Origin: Euclidia mi | Taxonomy: Eukaryota > Arthropoda > Insecta > Lepidoptera > Erebidae | Assembly: GCA_944739405.2 (NCBI GenBank) | Contig: OX123191.2 | Span: 4,320,830-4,384,829, forward strand | DNA length: 64,000 bases | Direction of reading: 5' to 3' | Position numbers and translations under genes: made by a program | In this document: in pieces, positions 33,147 to 44,398 of the stretch | Layout: each line of letters begins with the position of its first letter | How positions within the stretch are numbered: position 1 is the stretch's first letter | Notes under the pieces: model-generated | The model's input: the letters and a program-made list of their open reading frames with translations, nothing else | What the model was told of the DNA's origin: nothing | The model's database searches: none

Positions 33147-33590
33147 CAAAATCTGGCACTATATTTTGAAATTCGTTCCCCGTATCTTACTGGTTGCAAT
33201 ATACTTCCAAAAATTTTGCCCAAATTTGAATGCATCGAGCATTGTAGCAAATGTTCGAAAGTCGCTGCCACAAAACGGTCGTTCCTTCAATAAATACGCT
33301 CTAAAAAAGCAAACAAAAAACCCTGTCCTATCGTCATAAACCGATGAGTCACAAACGCCACCTGCTTAACTTTGTTTAGAAACGATAGATTGAATTGAAA
33401 TTTTATTACTTATTTTAGCATTATTATTTTGATATATGGTGTCGATTATGGTCTACATGCCAATTAAAAAAATCACTTTATTCAAAAAGTAACTTAGTAA
33501 CGAAATGCAATTGCTGGAAGTGTCTTTGGATGTTTTTATAAAACAAAAATATATCGTTTCAATGAAAGTAACCCGCACAACAATTTCTAT
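33147..33590 (+). repeat. Left long inverted repeat arm
   Basis: Pairs with 40492-40197 (outer part) and 35424-35204 (inner part). Relative to the right arm it lacks one block of about 60 bases and a shorter one. Confidence 0.75.
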
Positions 33591-34010
33591 ATATTTTATT
33601 TCATAAACACAATTATTGAAATAACAATAATTTTATTAGAAGGAATAAGAGTAGCAATGACAAAATACATCAAATTAATCGACACATACAATCACTCCGC
33701 GTGGGTTACCCACACATGACCACTCTACAAAAATTCGCACTCATGAACACACACATCAAAACTTCTCACACATCAGCCGGAAAACTCGCTCAGGAAAACT
33801 GAAGGCAAAGTCCAACTATCAGATTTATTTACCACCCGTAAAAAGAAACAAGCTTCGAATAATTAAGTTCCTCATCTACGTCCTAAGTAAACAAATCAAT
33901 CGATATGCGATCCCAAGTGACCGTAGGGTTAACTTAAATAAATTCGTATTTATTAAGATAACATACTAATAGCTCTCTGATGTTACTCACTTTGATATTT
34001 GATTTCCAAG

Positions 34011-34070
34011 GTTTTCGGATCTTAAGTATGTTTTGACTTGTTTTCGGATCTTAAGTATGTTTTGACTCTG
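34011..34070 (+). repeat. 29-bp tandem duplication
   Basis: GTTTTCGGATCTTAAGTATG followed by TTTTGACT is repeated twice in direct succession. Confidence 0.8.
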
Positions 34071-35203
34071 TGTTCGGATTGGATCAGTTACGTTGTTTTG
34101 TCTGCTTATATAACCTTGTAAAATTATCTTAATTACCGCATACTAAGAGGAATACACGCTATGTTATCATACCATGCAAATACTTAACAACACACATTAA
34201 AAAGTCTCAGTTTAAGTGTGTTTTGATGTTAGTTCTGTAAGGGTTACATTGTGTAGTCTATCTTGTTCTGCATTCAGAAATATAAAACGTCGTAGATATA
34301 CCACGTAGTGAACAGTTTTGTTTAATACCTTTTTTAATGGGGTGAAAAAGATACGTTTAGTTCATGATAAACGGTTACTCAATTGAATAAAATCTTAATT
34401 GAATTAACCCTCGGGCAGTAGTCGCCAATTACTTCAAATTACAGTATTTTGCTAAATGAGTGACACAGAGAGCTTCAGGTTATCTGTAGGCACTTTCACA
34501 TTCTGATCATTTGTCTAATAATTTGACGAAATTGCTGGTTAATATAACTGATAATTTGACTATACTTCAACGTTTTAATTTAAGTTTTCAGTACATGCAA
34601 GCTTGTGTATGAACAAACCGAGTTTAATCCGACTTGAGCAGTTTATAACACATAAACCCATCGCGAGCTTATTTGCCCGGCCGTCTATAACGACCGCCAT
34701 AAATGCGCGTGTATACCAGCATTAATCTTTCATCACAGCCGTATAGAGGCTTCTATGCATCAGGCATAAATCCTCGATTTGCTGATGACAGTACTAGGTC
34801 ACAAAGACAGGGGTCAAGTTTATCCCCAACCCGGAAATGACAGTCTGTCAAAGACTTAGGACAGAAAAAGCCAATTTCGTTCTCATTGCGAGGGAGGCCC
34901 TTATTAGATTTCGTTATTTTATGAAACCCTGTTGCCAAGTGGACAGATAATGGAATGGCGGTTATTGAATATATTTATGGTCTATTGTACGTTCAATATC
35001 GCTAAGTCCCGGATATTTGAGTAATTTGATCAAATTTTACAACGGCGCCGATTCTGAAGTAACTGTGGGCTAATTTACATTCTTTATCTTTTTGAAGCTA
35101 AAAAAGATAATGTATTTTTATATTTTTTTATATATTTTACTTCAATGTTGATATCTGTATTTTAAAAGCTTGAAGCAGGAAACGTGTGATAGTCATGCAA
35201 TAG

Positions 35204-35424
35204 CGTTTAGAAATTTTTGTGCGGGTTACTTTCAGTGAAACGGAATAATTATATTTTATAAAAACATCCTTGCATTTCGATACTAAGTTAATTTTTTAAT
35301 AAAGTGATTTTTTTAATTGGCATTTAGACCGTGATCGACACCATATATCAGTAATGCTAAAATAAGTAATAAAAATGCAATTCAATCTATCGTGTCTATA
35401 CAAAGTTAATCAAATAAAGGCATG
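35204..35424 (-). repeat. Right inverted repeat arm, inner part
   Basis: Reverse complement of the inner half of 33147-33590. It is cut at the GCATG duplicated by the BEL insertion. Confidence 0.7.
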
Positions 35425-35940
35425 TGGTAGCGCCATCTACCTTCCTATTTATAACTAATCGCACCAAGATCAATCGTTCCACGTCTAGTGCGAGCGATAC
35501 CATATTTCCGTCCCGCTCTATCCCTCTCCCTGGAAGAGGCACTGCCTTTCGCCTGATTCGTCGACGCGAGTGACAGTCCAGAACATTCCTCTCGCTGAGA
35601 ACGCCGTCTCGTTCGCACCGCGCCGATGCCGTATGTGTTTATTACCGCTTCCACCAAGGAAAACCCGCTCGCAAGTGAAAGTGAAACGAATGGTGTAGTG
35701 TAGTGAATCAAACAGCTTCAGGATTCTCGAAAACACCAGGAGACTGTCCTTCTGAGAAGAAGAAGATTTCCGTATAAGGTAAGTGCCCTCCATCCTTAAA
35801 ATATCCTATACCCACTCACAATCACCTCATCCCGTAACCATCTCCTAGGCGGCGAAGAACCGCTATCCTCTCTATACAGTCCATTTCCTTCTCCAAGTCG
35901 CCTAGAACCCTACCTACGGTTTCGGTGTAAAGCCGAACCA
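35425..35940 (+). repeat. Left BEL LTR
   Basis: Contains TATTTATAA near its start and a strong splice-donor-like AAGGTAAGT at 35778-35786. TGGT and ACCA termini. Confidence 0.9.
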
Positions 35941-36275
35941 TTTTTTTGATCCATACGAGTCGGATTCATTTACGTTTTTATACGTTATATCGCTATACCT
36001 AGGCAGTTATAGCACCTAGCTATACTCCTAATATATTCACATAACCGTCACATGGTTATTTCCGCCCGCATCAGTAGGTAAACTTTTATGTAGCTACCTA
36101 CTTATTAAATTATTAATTCTGGAACTATCATAGTTGTCTTATTAATCTCATATTTCAAGCAACTTTTAATTCCTCAGCGCTAAAGTGTTGCCTACTTAGC
36201 CTACTTAGGTAAAATAATAGATACATTAGATATTCTTATTTTGTTTCGGTCTCATTAGCTTATACTTACGTAAGC

Positions 36276-38304
36276 ATGTCACAACAAAAGATGTCACGCG
36301 TGTCGGAAGACAAAGAGATGACAATCTTGGAAGCAAAACGCAATATTCTATTTGAGCGCATTCAAAACATCTATGAACGATCAAAAACCGCATCTATGTG
36401 ACAGTAATAGCGAAGCATTTCTCAGTTATTGTATAACAGTAGATAGTATTCGAACAGATTTTCATAAGTTGTTAGACGATTATAACGCAAGATTACTTTC
36501 TATCAATCCTGACGAAAAACCGAACTATCAGGCATATGCCTCATTTGAAGATCTTTATTGTATTATTAAGCGTGTACAATCGCAATTGGAGGGTAAATGT
36601 TCGGCAGAGCCCGTTGCCCGCAAACCGAGATTACCGCCAATCGAGATTATGTCGTTTGACGGAGATATACGAAATTGGCCGTTATTCTATGCGAGTTTAA
36701 AGTCTACAGTGCACGATAATGGTTCTCTGACAGATGCTGGCAGGTTGTACTATTTAATAGGTAAACTGTCACCGAAGGCCCAGTCCGTATTTGCAGGTGT
36801 CACACCCAGTGCTGAGAATTATCAGGTCATATTTCAGTCACTACTTGACAGATATCAGGACACGCGCGTCCTAGCGTCTACGTACTTTGACCAAGCTTTA
36901 AATCTCAAACTGTCCGGCAACGCGTCTGTCTCGAATTTCCAGCTGTTTATTGATAACTTCGTAACCGCGGTTAATTCTCTTAGGAATTTAAAATTAGAAG
37001 ATCTTTCCGACTTTATGTTGCTTCAACTCGCTTTAAAAAAGTTTGACACTGATACAATTCGCGCATTCGAGATGACGGAACGCAATAATAAAATACCTAC
37101 ACTAGATAGTTTCATTTCGTTCATCAAAGATCAGTGTCGAATATTTCATAATACGCAGTCTAGTTCACCTGGCCCGTCTAACCCTATCAGCAACAAACAA
37201 AGGTTGAATAAATCGCGAAATAGTAATAATAACTCGGTCCCTAATCCACAATCTTACGTTACATGTTCGGAATCTAATAGTAATAATTCACAGAAGTGTC
37301 TGTGCAGTAATATAGTGCACGACCATTACTATAAGTGTCCCACCTTTAATAATTTAAATCCAATTGCTCGTTTTAAATGCGTAAAAGATAACAAAGCTTG
37401 CATTAATTGCTTAAGCATAAAACATAAAACGAGTAATTGTTCCAGTAGAACGAGATGTCACTCGTGTAATCAAAAACATCATACACTGTTACATTTCGAT
37501 AAAGATAACACGTTGTCAAGCCAAGCCGCTAACCTTGACACACTTAAGCCGCAGGTGCAGACCACGGTGCCTTCACCCTGCACGCCTCAGGGCGAAGTAT
37601 CGTTGTGTACGACGTCCATTTCGCGGGCGACGCGCACGCGAGGACGGCACTCGCGCATCTATAATGATCCGCGCAGGGCCAAAACGCGATGTATGGCGTC
37701 TAAGACTGTTCTGTTAGCGACGGCGCAAGTTATCGTTTATGATGTTAATGGGTCGCCGCACATGGTACGTTGTCTGCTAGATAGCGCATCTCAGACCAAT
37801 CTAATAACATCGGAATGCTTCATACGCCTCGGATTATGGAATAACTTTAAAAATACTAACTCAACCGTCAAAGGGATAGGCGGATCAGAAAAGCATTGCA
37901 GGGGTTCCGTAGATATTAAAATACATTCGCGTTTTGATAGGAATATTAATTTTAACATTTCTTCGCTTATCGTGGAGCGTATCACGGACGCATTGCCGAA
38001 CGCTAATGTAGACGTAGCATCACTCACTCATCTCGAGTCATTGCCGCTAGCCGACGCGGAGTTTGCGAATCCGGCAGGCATTGATCTTTTGATCGGAGCT
38101 TCAATATTTCCGCACTTGCTACTAACTAAAATAGTACGTAGTGAGCGATATGATTTACCGCCCGCTATTGAGACTGTACTTGGGTATGTGATTATGGGTA
38201 CCGTACCTACGTTACATACTTCTCATTGTATTACGTCTTGTTGTTGTTCTGCTCTTCAAGAGATCAAGGTGGGTGCTACAACTGTGTGTAAGATAAAGCA
38301 CTAA
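36276..38304 (+). pseudogene. BEL/Pao gag-protease polyprotein
   Basis: The likely original start is ATG 36276 (MSQQKMSRVSEDKE). That frame stops at about 36395, and the long frame (36352-38304, 650 codons) takes over by a +1 shift near 36390, so gag is broken near its start. In the long frame residues 95-260 show the DUF1759-type gag block (PPIEIMSFDGDIRNWPLFY). Residues 316-382 are Cys/His-rich (CLCSNIVHDHYYKC, CINCLSIKHKTSNC, CHSCNQKHH). Residues about 455-610 are the aspartic protease (LLDSASQTNLI, then IDLLIGASIFP), with DSA at the active site as usual in this family. It acts in particle assembly and maturation. The frame ends in non-homologous codons at the repeat junction. Confidence 0.85.
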
Positions 38305-38307
38305 TTA

Positions 38308-38384
38308 GCTACGCTATGCTATGCTATGCTATGCTACGCTATGCTATGCTAAGCTACGCTACGCTACACTATACTATACTACAC
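38308..38384 (+). repeat. Pentanucleotide repeat (GCTAY)n at deletion junction
   Basis: About 15 units of GCTAC or GCTAT, degenerating to ACTAT, lie exactly between the protease frame and the reverse transcriptase remainder. Confidence 0.85.
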
Positions 38385-38391
38385 ATCCGCT

Positions 38392-39081
38392 TTGTATATA
38401 GATGACATTGCCTTCAATATCATACCCGCTCCGCTAGCAATTTCGCTTTGTGAAGAGCTTATTCAGCTTTTCAAGCGAGGCCAGTTTGATCTTGTCAAAT
38501 GGACAAGCAACTCTAAGGTTCTCGGTTTACGCTGGGACAAATCCTGTGATAGTTTTCGGTTTGACGTCTCACCACCAGATGATAAGTGCACCAAACGCAC
38601 TATGCTGTCCACAGTGGCTCGACTATGGGACATAATGGGTTTTGTGGCTCCCACAATTTTGTACGCCAAGCTCTTGATCAAAGAGCTTTGGCTATCAAAG
38701 TGTGAGTGGGATGAAACACCCCCTGACCATATTGTCGCCGCTTGGGGCCAGTTTTGTATTGAGCTTACCGCGCTCAATCAAATTACTATTCCGCGTCATC
38801 TTGGGTTGGTAGATGGATGTACCATCAACTTAACAGGTTTCGCTGACGCCAGCGAGCGTGCTTACGGCGGAGTCGTATATCTGCAAGTCCGCATTGGTTC
38901 TAACTACTCGGTGCAGTTAGTTTGTGCCAAGTCTAAGGTCTCGCCTGTTAAAACCATTTCGGTTGCGAGACTGGAGTTGTGCGCGGCCCTTCTGCTGTCT
39001 CAGTTGCTCCGCAAGGTTCAAGACACAGTTTGCCCCACTACCCCATTAATAAAATACACGCATTTTCCGACTCCAAAGTAG
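38392..39081 (+). pseudogene. BEL/Pao reverse transcriptase (C-terminal half) and RNase H
   Basis: The frame opens at the catalytic YIDD box (38395-38406), so the preceding fingers and motif A are deleted. It continues with FDLVKWTSNSKVLGLRWD, KRTMLSTVARLWDIMGFVAP and LWLSKCEWDETPP, then the RNase H part with GFADASERAYGGVVYL and VARLELCAALLLSQLL, all typical of the Pao family. It is in the same reading frame as gag-protease. It ends at a stop created by a frameshift near 39055; the following bases still encode the expected SDSKVVLAWIHS in another frame. Confidence 0.8.
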
Positions 39082-39088
39082 TGCTCGC

Positions 39089-39415
39089 TTGGATTCATTC
39101 TTCTCCTCACCGCTGGCAGACTTTGTCGCCAACCGCGTTAGTAAATTGATTGAACTTGTTCCCGCTACTTGTTTCAATCACGTCGCGGGTTATCGTACTC
39201 GTCTTCAGGAAGAACTTTCCATAGATCATATTGACTGGAAGTTTATTCCACCAGCATCACCACATTTCGGTGGATGTTGGGCAAGCATGGTCAAAGTAAT
39301 TAAAACGCATCTCTTCAAAGTTATAGGTCAACAGATCCTCTCTTACGAAGAGCCTTTAACTGTCCTTGCACAAGTCGAGGCACTGATCAACTCGCGTCCG
39401 CTTCCAACTCAGTGA
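39089..39415 (+). pseudogene. BEL/Pao RNase H end fused to integrase C-terminal part
   Basis: The first codons cover the end of the RNase H linker (FVANRVSKL). After a deletion the frame jumps to the end of the integrase core: WKFIPPASPHFGGCWASMVK, then SYEEPLTVLAQVEALINSRP. The first two catalytic residues of the DDE triad and the zinc domain are missing. The frame is shifted relative to 38392-39081, and a further shift lies near 39105. It stops at 39413-39415, on the edge of a palindrome. Confidence 0.8.
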
Positions 39416-39486
39416 GATCTAGCCTGAAGTTGGACCTACCTCTTAGTACTTATACTAAGAGGTAGGTCCAACTTCAGGCTAGATCT
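39415..39486. repeat. Perfect palindrome, 34-bp arms, 4-nt spacer
   Basis: Arms 39415-39448 and 39453-39486 are exact reverse complements around CTTA. It replaces the end of the integrase region. Confidence 0.9.
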
Positions 39487-39660
39487 AAATACTTATATTT
39501 AGTTAGTAGTTTTCGCTATTACTGCGTTTGTAGTTTTCGCTAAAGTTAATTTAGATTAATTTTATTGTCATTTCGCTGTCTTAGCCTATTGATGGGTTAT
39601 GCGGTAGTACACCCAACATAGCTAAGTTCAATTCTATTCCATTTTTAAAGGCAACCCTTT

Positions 39661-39674
39661 AGGGCCGGGAGGAT
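39661..39674 (+). promoter_or_regulatory. Polypurine tract of BEL element
   Basis: AGGGCCGGGAGGAT lies directly upstream of the right LTR; purine-rich with two pyrimidines interrupting. Confidence 0.5.
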
Positions 39675-39675
39675 A

Positions 39676-40191
39676 TGGTAGCGCCATCTACCTTCCTATT
39701 TATAACTAATCGCACCAAGATCAATCGTTCCACGTCTAGTGCGAGCGATACCATATTTCCGTCCCGCTCTATCCCTCTCCCTGGAAGAGGCACTGCCTTT
39801 CGCCTGATTCGTCGACGCGAGTGACAGTCCAGAACATTCCTCTCGCTGAGAACGCCATCTCGTTCGCACCGCGCCGCTCCCGTATGTGTTTATTACCGCT
39901 TCTACCAAGGAAAACCCGCTCGCAAGTGAAAGTGAAACGAATGGTGTAGTGTAGTGAATCAAACAGCTTCAGGATTCTCGAAAACACCAGGAGACTGTCC
40001 TTCTGAGAAGAAGAAGATTTCCGTATAAGGTAAGTGCCCTCCATCCTTAAAATATCCTATACCCACTCATAATCACCTCATCCCGTAACCATCTCCTAGG
40101 CGGCGAAGAACCGCTATCCTCTCTATACAGTCCATTTCCTTCTCCAAGTCGCCTAGAACCCTACCTACGGTTTCGGTGTAACGCCGAACCA
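39676..40191 (+). repeat. Right BEL LTR
   Basis: 516 bp, about 99% identical to the left LTR. Mismatches cluster around 39856-39904, plus single changes near 40069 and 40182. Confidence 0.9.
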
Positions 40192-40196
40192 GCATG

Positions 40197-40492
40197 TTTG
40201 CTTTCTGGCGGAATATATAGATTGTTTAATAACATTTTTGAAGGCAGGTGGCGCTTGTGACTCATCGCTTTGTGACGGTAACCTAGGGTGTGTACAGTTT
40301 GTGTAGAGATAGGACAGGGCTTTTGTTTGCTTTTTTAGAACGTATTTATTGAAGGAACGGCCGCTTTGTGGCAGCAACTTTCAAAAACTTGCTACAATGC
40401 TCGATGCATTCACATTTGGACCAAGTTATTGGAAGTATATTGCAACCGGTAAGATACGGGGAAAGAATTTAAAAATATAGTACCAGATTTTG
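40197..40492 (-). repeat. Right inverted repeat arm, outer part
   Basis: Reverse complement of the outer half of 33147-33590, resuming after the BEL duplication GCATG. Confidence 0.75.
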
Positions 40493-40539
40493 TAAGACGA
40501 TGATTGGTCTGCACCTGTATGTGAATCGGTTTTTATTCA

Positions 40540-40760
40540 AATCTTATACTAATATATAAAGCTGAAGAGTTTGTTTGTTTGTTTGGTTGAACGCGTTTAT
40601 CTCAGAAGCTACTAGTCCGATTAGAAAAATTATTTCAGTGTTAGATAGCCCATTTATCGAGGAAGACTATAGGCTACATAACATCACGATATGAGTGATG
40701 GGAGCAGAGCAGTAGCCTTAAATAATGCGGGTGTAACCGTGGGCATCCTCTAGTAATATA
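40540..40760 (-). repeat. Repeat C copy, minus strand
   Basis: TTATACTAATATATAAAGCTG, (GTTT)n, GAACGCGTTTATCTCAG and AATAATGCGGGTGTAACCG. Confidence 0.65.
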
Positions 40761-40764
40761 TAAA

Positions 40765-41455
40765 TAAGCAATGCGGTACAGGTAAATATTTATGATTGAT
40801 GATCATAATATGGTAATGTAGGTCAATTCCTGCATCACAAGTTATTTACTTAACCTGATCTCTTCTGATCACTGTTATAAAAAATAATGCCATTTTCTCG
40901 GTGGCAACCTAAGCTTGGGCCTTCAAACACAGACTGACTCTATCAATCCACTGAAGCAGAGCATCCGTTTTTCTATGAAACAACTGCTACCTGTTCTCCA
41001 CAACTCACAAGGATATGACGCTTATTCTAAGATAAGACCAGATATTTCAAGTACTACAAGAATAGTTATAGTTGGCCGTACACTGGAAATGATCTCGATT
41101 TATACCAATAGACCATCTTGGTATTAAAAGAAATCTAAAAAAGAATTGTCGTTGGAAGTGTGCCCCTAGGCCACATTTTGTTTCGCAGAATTTTAGTATT
41201 TGCTTAAGTGATGTAAGGACCTTATGTAAAAGTGAATTAATAATGTTTTTCTCTGAAGTACGTTTTTGAGGCATGAGTGGGCGTGATTTAAGTGGTTAGT
41301 GTGACTGACATGTTCTATATGTGCAAATGTTAGGACTGGAAAGAATAGAGCACTCCAAAGAAAGCAATACTTAAATATTTCCATAGGATGGAAAGTTGTT
41401 GTATCGTTAACCACTGATTAATGATTTAGTAATGTGTTATTTTGTATAAGTTTGG
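40765..41455. other. no gene recognised
   Basis: A 70-codon plus frame (40915-41127) has no domain I recognise. Confidence 0.35.
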
Positions 41456-41459
41456 TGGT

Positions 41460-41540
41460 AGGGGGAAATTCCCACGGGATCGGCCAAAACGGGTAAATTT
41501 AAAAAAATGCAGGCATGGCTGCTGGCGTCCTCTAGTTTCT
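41460..41540 (+). repeat. Repeat B, 3' part
   Basis: AATTCCCACGGGATCGGCC and GGCTGCTGGCGTCCTCTAG match 18170-18238. Confidence 0.65.
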
Positions 41541-41544
41541 GTAT

Positions 41545-42025
41545 AAGATTTATTGCAAGTACCATTGGATATCTTAGTTTTATTATGATACCAAAGAATT
41601 GCTGACAAAAGAATCATGTTGCTATTCAAAGTAAAAATATTTAATTTAATTGAATAATTAAAACAAAGTATAATTATTCTTTCCTATTGTGACATAAACT
41701 ACATTGGAATTTGCAGAGGCAATTTTTGCTATACATCGTATATTTCGTCAAGAATATTCGAACAACAAACCTAGTACATGAAAAACGATCTCCTAGGAAA
41801 TACAGTAGCCTATATGTACCAAAAATCACAAAATATGCAAGTCCATATTTCGTCGAAGTTGGCATTGAACCCAGAAAGCAATTATACGCCATTTTTTATG
41901 TATTTACCTAACATAACGAACTCTGTCGGATTTTGTTTTCCGGTCTAATACACACTATGTTACTGTCGAACTAAATGTACTATTATACATATGAACACTG
42001 ACTAAATGAAAAAAGTTTAATAATA
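41545..42025. other. no gene recognised
   Basis: Short frames only. Confidence 0.35.
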
Positions 42026-42029
42026 ATAA

Positions 42030-42270
42030 TAACACACATCACCATCTAGTCCCAAACTAAGCAGAGCTTGTACTATGGGTACTAGATAATGGATAAACAT
42101 ACATATATACTTTTTTTTTGTAAATACATACATATTATACATAGAAACACCCAGACCAAGACAAACATCCATGTTCATGCACACAAATGTTTGACTTGAG
42201 CGGGAATCGAACCCGCGACCTTCGGCGTAGCAGTCGCTTACACTCCCGCTGCGCCAACCGGTCGTCGAAT
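42030..42270 (-). mobile_element. tRNA-derived SINE, family S2
   Basis: On the minus strand GGTTGGCGCAGCGGGAG (A box) and CGGGTTCGATTCCCGC (B box) are followed by AAACATTTGTGTGCATGAAC and a (TATG)n-like tail. It is close to 62484-62714. The B box matches Pol III consensus, but the region is not a functional tRNA because the acceptor pairing is lost. Confidence 0.75.
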
Positions 42271-42354
42271 TTAGCTTGTAATTGGTTCATGTTTTTGTTT
42301 TACTTTAGTACACCGATATACTGGGTAGTAGTTCCCAATTCTGTCAAATCTAGT

Positions 42355-42672
42355 TAACAGTCCGCTTACTAGTCTAACCGGATTTGACTGTATATTAGCT
42401 TTTCCATGGAGCTACTGCCTTTCCGACCTCCGTAACCCAAAGGGATTTAGACTAGTGTCAGTTTTTTCAGAGTTACCGACTCGACACATAAAAGTCAAAG
42501 ATCTTTATGTCAGCCGGCACTGATGGCTTAACGTGCTCTCCGAGGCACATGAAAAGCGATAACTAACAATTCAATACGCACATGACTCCAGAGTGTCGCG
42601 CGCCGTGGATTCGAACCCGACACCCTCTACATAGTAGTCTGTTGATATCTAAACTAGGCTATCGCTGCCTTT
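42355..42672 (-). mobile_element. tRNA-derived SINE, family S1
   Basis: On the minus strand GGCAGCGATAGCCTAGTTTAG (A box) and GGGTTCGAATCCACGG (B box) precede the shared body (TGCCTCGGAGAGCACG, CTAGTAAGCGGAC). The 3' tail is shorter than in the copy at 59628. Confidence 0.75.
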
Positions 42673-42827
42673 TTTAAGTTCTTTATACAGAACAACATAT
42701 TTTTAAATATTTAATCGGTGGTAAATCATCCAGCAACTTTCCATCCTATGTTAAACTTTTTAAGCACTGGAGTAATTTTTCAAATAAAGGAATTTAAACT
42801 TTCGTGGTCATTTAAACTATTAAAAGT

Positions 42828-42990
42828 GTCTTTCGGGATATATACCACGTACCTTTGTTTTTAGTAACCGATATTTTGGCACTGTTGCAAGCGCTATGTT
42901 CACAGATGTACTGAGGGTATTGCGGGTGGATGAATGTTACGAGCAAGTATCGTTATACTTGCTACTACCCGCTTTCTTACTCGTTTTTTG
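42828..42990 (-). repeat. Interspersed repeat E
   Basis: Matches 30860-31020 in the same orientation, with a 10-base variation near GAGCAAGTATCGTTATAC. Confidence 0.65.
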
Positions 42991-42994
42991 CGAT

Positions 42995-44395
42995 TCGAAT
43001 TCTTTACAGGATTCATGGTCACGGCAAGCAGAGGAGTCTTTATCTTGAGTTTATAAGTTATCTCAAAGTACCCGTACATTATTTAACTATATTGGTGTTA
43101 CTATTTACGCAGAGTGAGCTCACAGTGTTCTTAGGTCTACTGATGACAGAATCTCAAGCTGGAGGAACATTCCAACCGTCTTCTCTATTGAATTGAAATA
43201 GGGAAGACTTATGGAGGATGCAGGCATTGTCATAGTTAAAAAAATTACATACAAACTAAAATCTCAAAAGAATTCACCAGCATCACAACTCAAAGGCATT
43301 GATGTGCCAGTGGGTTTGAAATTTCAGACTAGATTTCGGCAATATATTTGGTATTCTTTTTCTATTCAAATATTTAGTTTCTCTACCGCAAAAGCCATGA
43401 TAGCACCGCAGTTTTTTCATTACCTTTTATAACTGTAATTAAGAAACTAGGAGTTAGGAAACCTAGCTCTGAATTAGCGTTAAAATTCCAGCTTACGAGA
43501 AATTTTAGCTTCTTGTATTGCAGCATAGTTTCTGATAAAAAATATTTTTACAATCATTGAATTTAATAAAGCTGCTGATATTAAAAACAGTCTCCATAAA
43601 AACAGCTACATCAAATTTGCTTTCAAAGTAAAACTGCCTCCTTTAAAACAAGAACATTTTCTGAACTAAAATCCTTAATCAGTATAAAGTTGTTGATTCT
43701 GATAAATAGAGTACTCGCTCGTAAAAGTTAGCGCTAAATTTTATATCGCTAGTCTGAAAACGCGCTAACGCCGGTGCTATCTAATTTACTGCCTAGTTTG
43801 GTCATAAAATTCAGCTAAATCACTCGCTACCTATGGTTATTTCTATCTAACTACACAGGCTGTTTAGAGCTTTAGTCAGTTTAGCGTTGAAGTTGTTAAA
43901 AATCTATTGCAGACTGGTGAAGATAACGACTTTTACTGCGTGAATTTCAGCTTTGCCTTTAGAATTTGCCCAAATGAAAAATAGTTTGGTGACATTTGAT
44001 CTACTGTGGGAAAAAGTCTTTATACATTGACTGAGTAGTGTCAGAGATTACACTCAAGTTCCTTTTTATTATGTTGTTAGATGACAAAACTGTTTCATCA
44101 TTAGTTTGCATGAATGCAAACATCATTGTCCGTGTGACTTACAATCAATACTAATAAAAAAGTTAAGAACATTTTAACCGAAGCGGTTGAGACCTACGTT
44201 TAAAAGCGAATACAACTTAAGTCATGTTTATACACTGTTCCACTACTGGGCACGGATATCTTCTGAATAAAAGATGCATTAGGTTATAGTCCGTGTGGTG
44301 ACGGATTAAGATTACGGAATCTCACCACCGCATATCATCCCATGGGTGTCATAAGAGCCAACAGAGGGAGCATATTTATGCAGAGAACGGCACTG
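42995..44395. other. no gene recognised
   Basis: Frames up to 88 codons without recognisable domain. It may be unique host DNA. Confidence 0.35.
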
Positions 44396-44398
44396 TAA

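Larger units (their letters stand above)
35425..40191 (+). mobile_element. BEL/Pao LTR retrotransposon, internally deleted
   Basis: LTRs of 516 bp (35425-35940 and 39676-40191) begin TGGTAG and end GAACCA. I count about six differences. GCATG is duplicated at 35420-35424 and 40192-40196. The internal region keeps gag and protease, then jumps across a GCTAY repeat into the second half of reverse transcriptase and RNase H, then to the last part of integrase, ending in a palindrome and a purine run. Large parts of polymerase and integrase are gone, so it is non-autonomous. A primer-binding site beginning TGG was not evident directly after the left LTR. Confidence 0.9.
33147..40492. mobile_element. 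Element with long inverted terminal repeats, interrupted by BEL
   Basis: 33147-33590 is the reverse complement of 35204-35424 continued by 40197-40492. Landmarks are CAAAATCTGG, CCCCGTATCTTAC, AATGCATCGAGCATTGTAGC, GTTCCTTCAATAAATACG, GATGAGTCAC, AATTAAAAAAATCACTTTAT and GAAAGTAACCCGCACAA. Removing the BEL insertion (35425-40191) and one 5-base duplication leaves about 2.57 kb with arms near 445 and 515 bp. The unique centre (33591-35203) holds only short frames and no transposase. Flanking duplications were not found. It may be a non-autonomous DNA transposon or foldback element of unknown superfamily. Confidence 0.7.

Noticed and set aside
42030..42270. Possible tRNA gene (good B box GGTTCGATTCCC)
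   Set aside because: The cloverleaf stems are not restored, the same head occurs at 62484 with an identical SINE body, and it ends in a SINE tail.
43010..43060. Possible host exon after TTCTTTACAGG
   Set aside because: A single acceptor-like site without a coding frame, donor or homology cannot support an exon.
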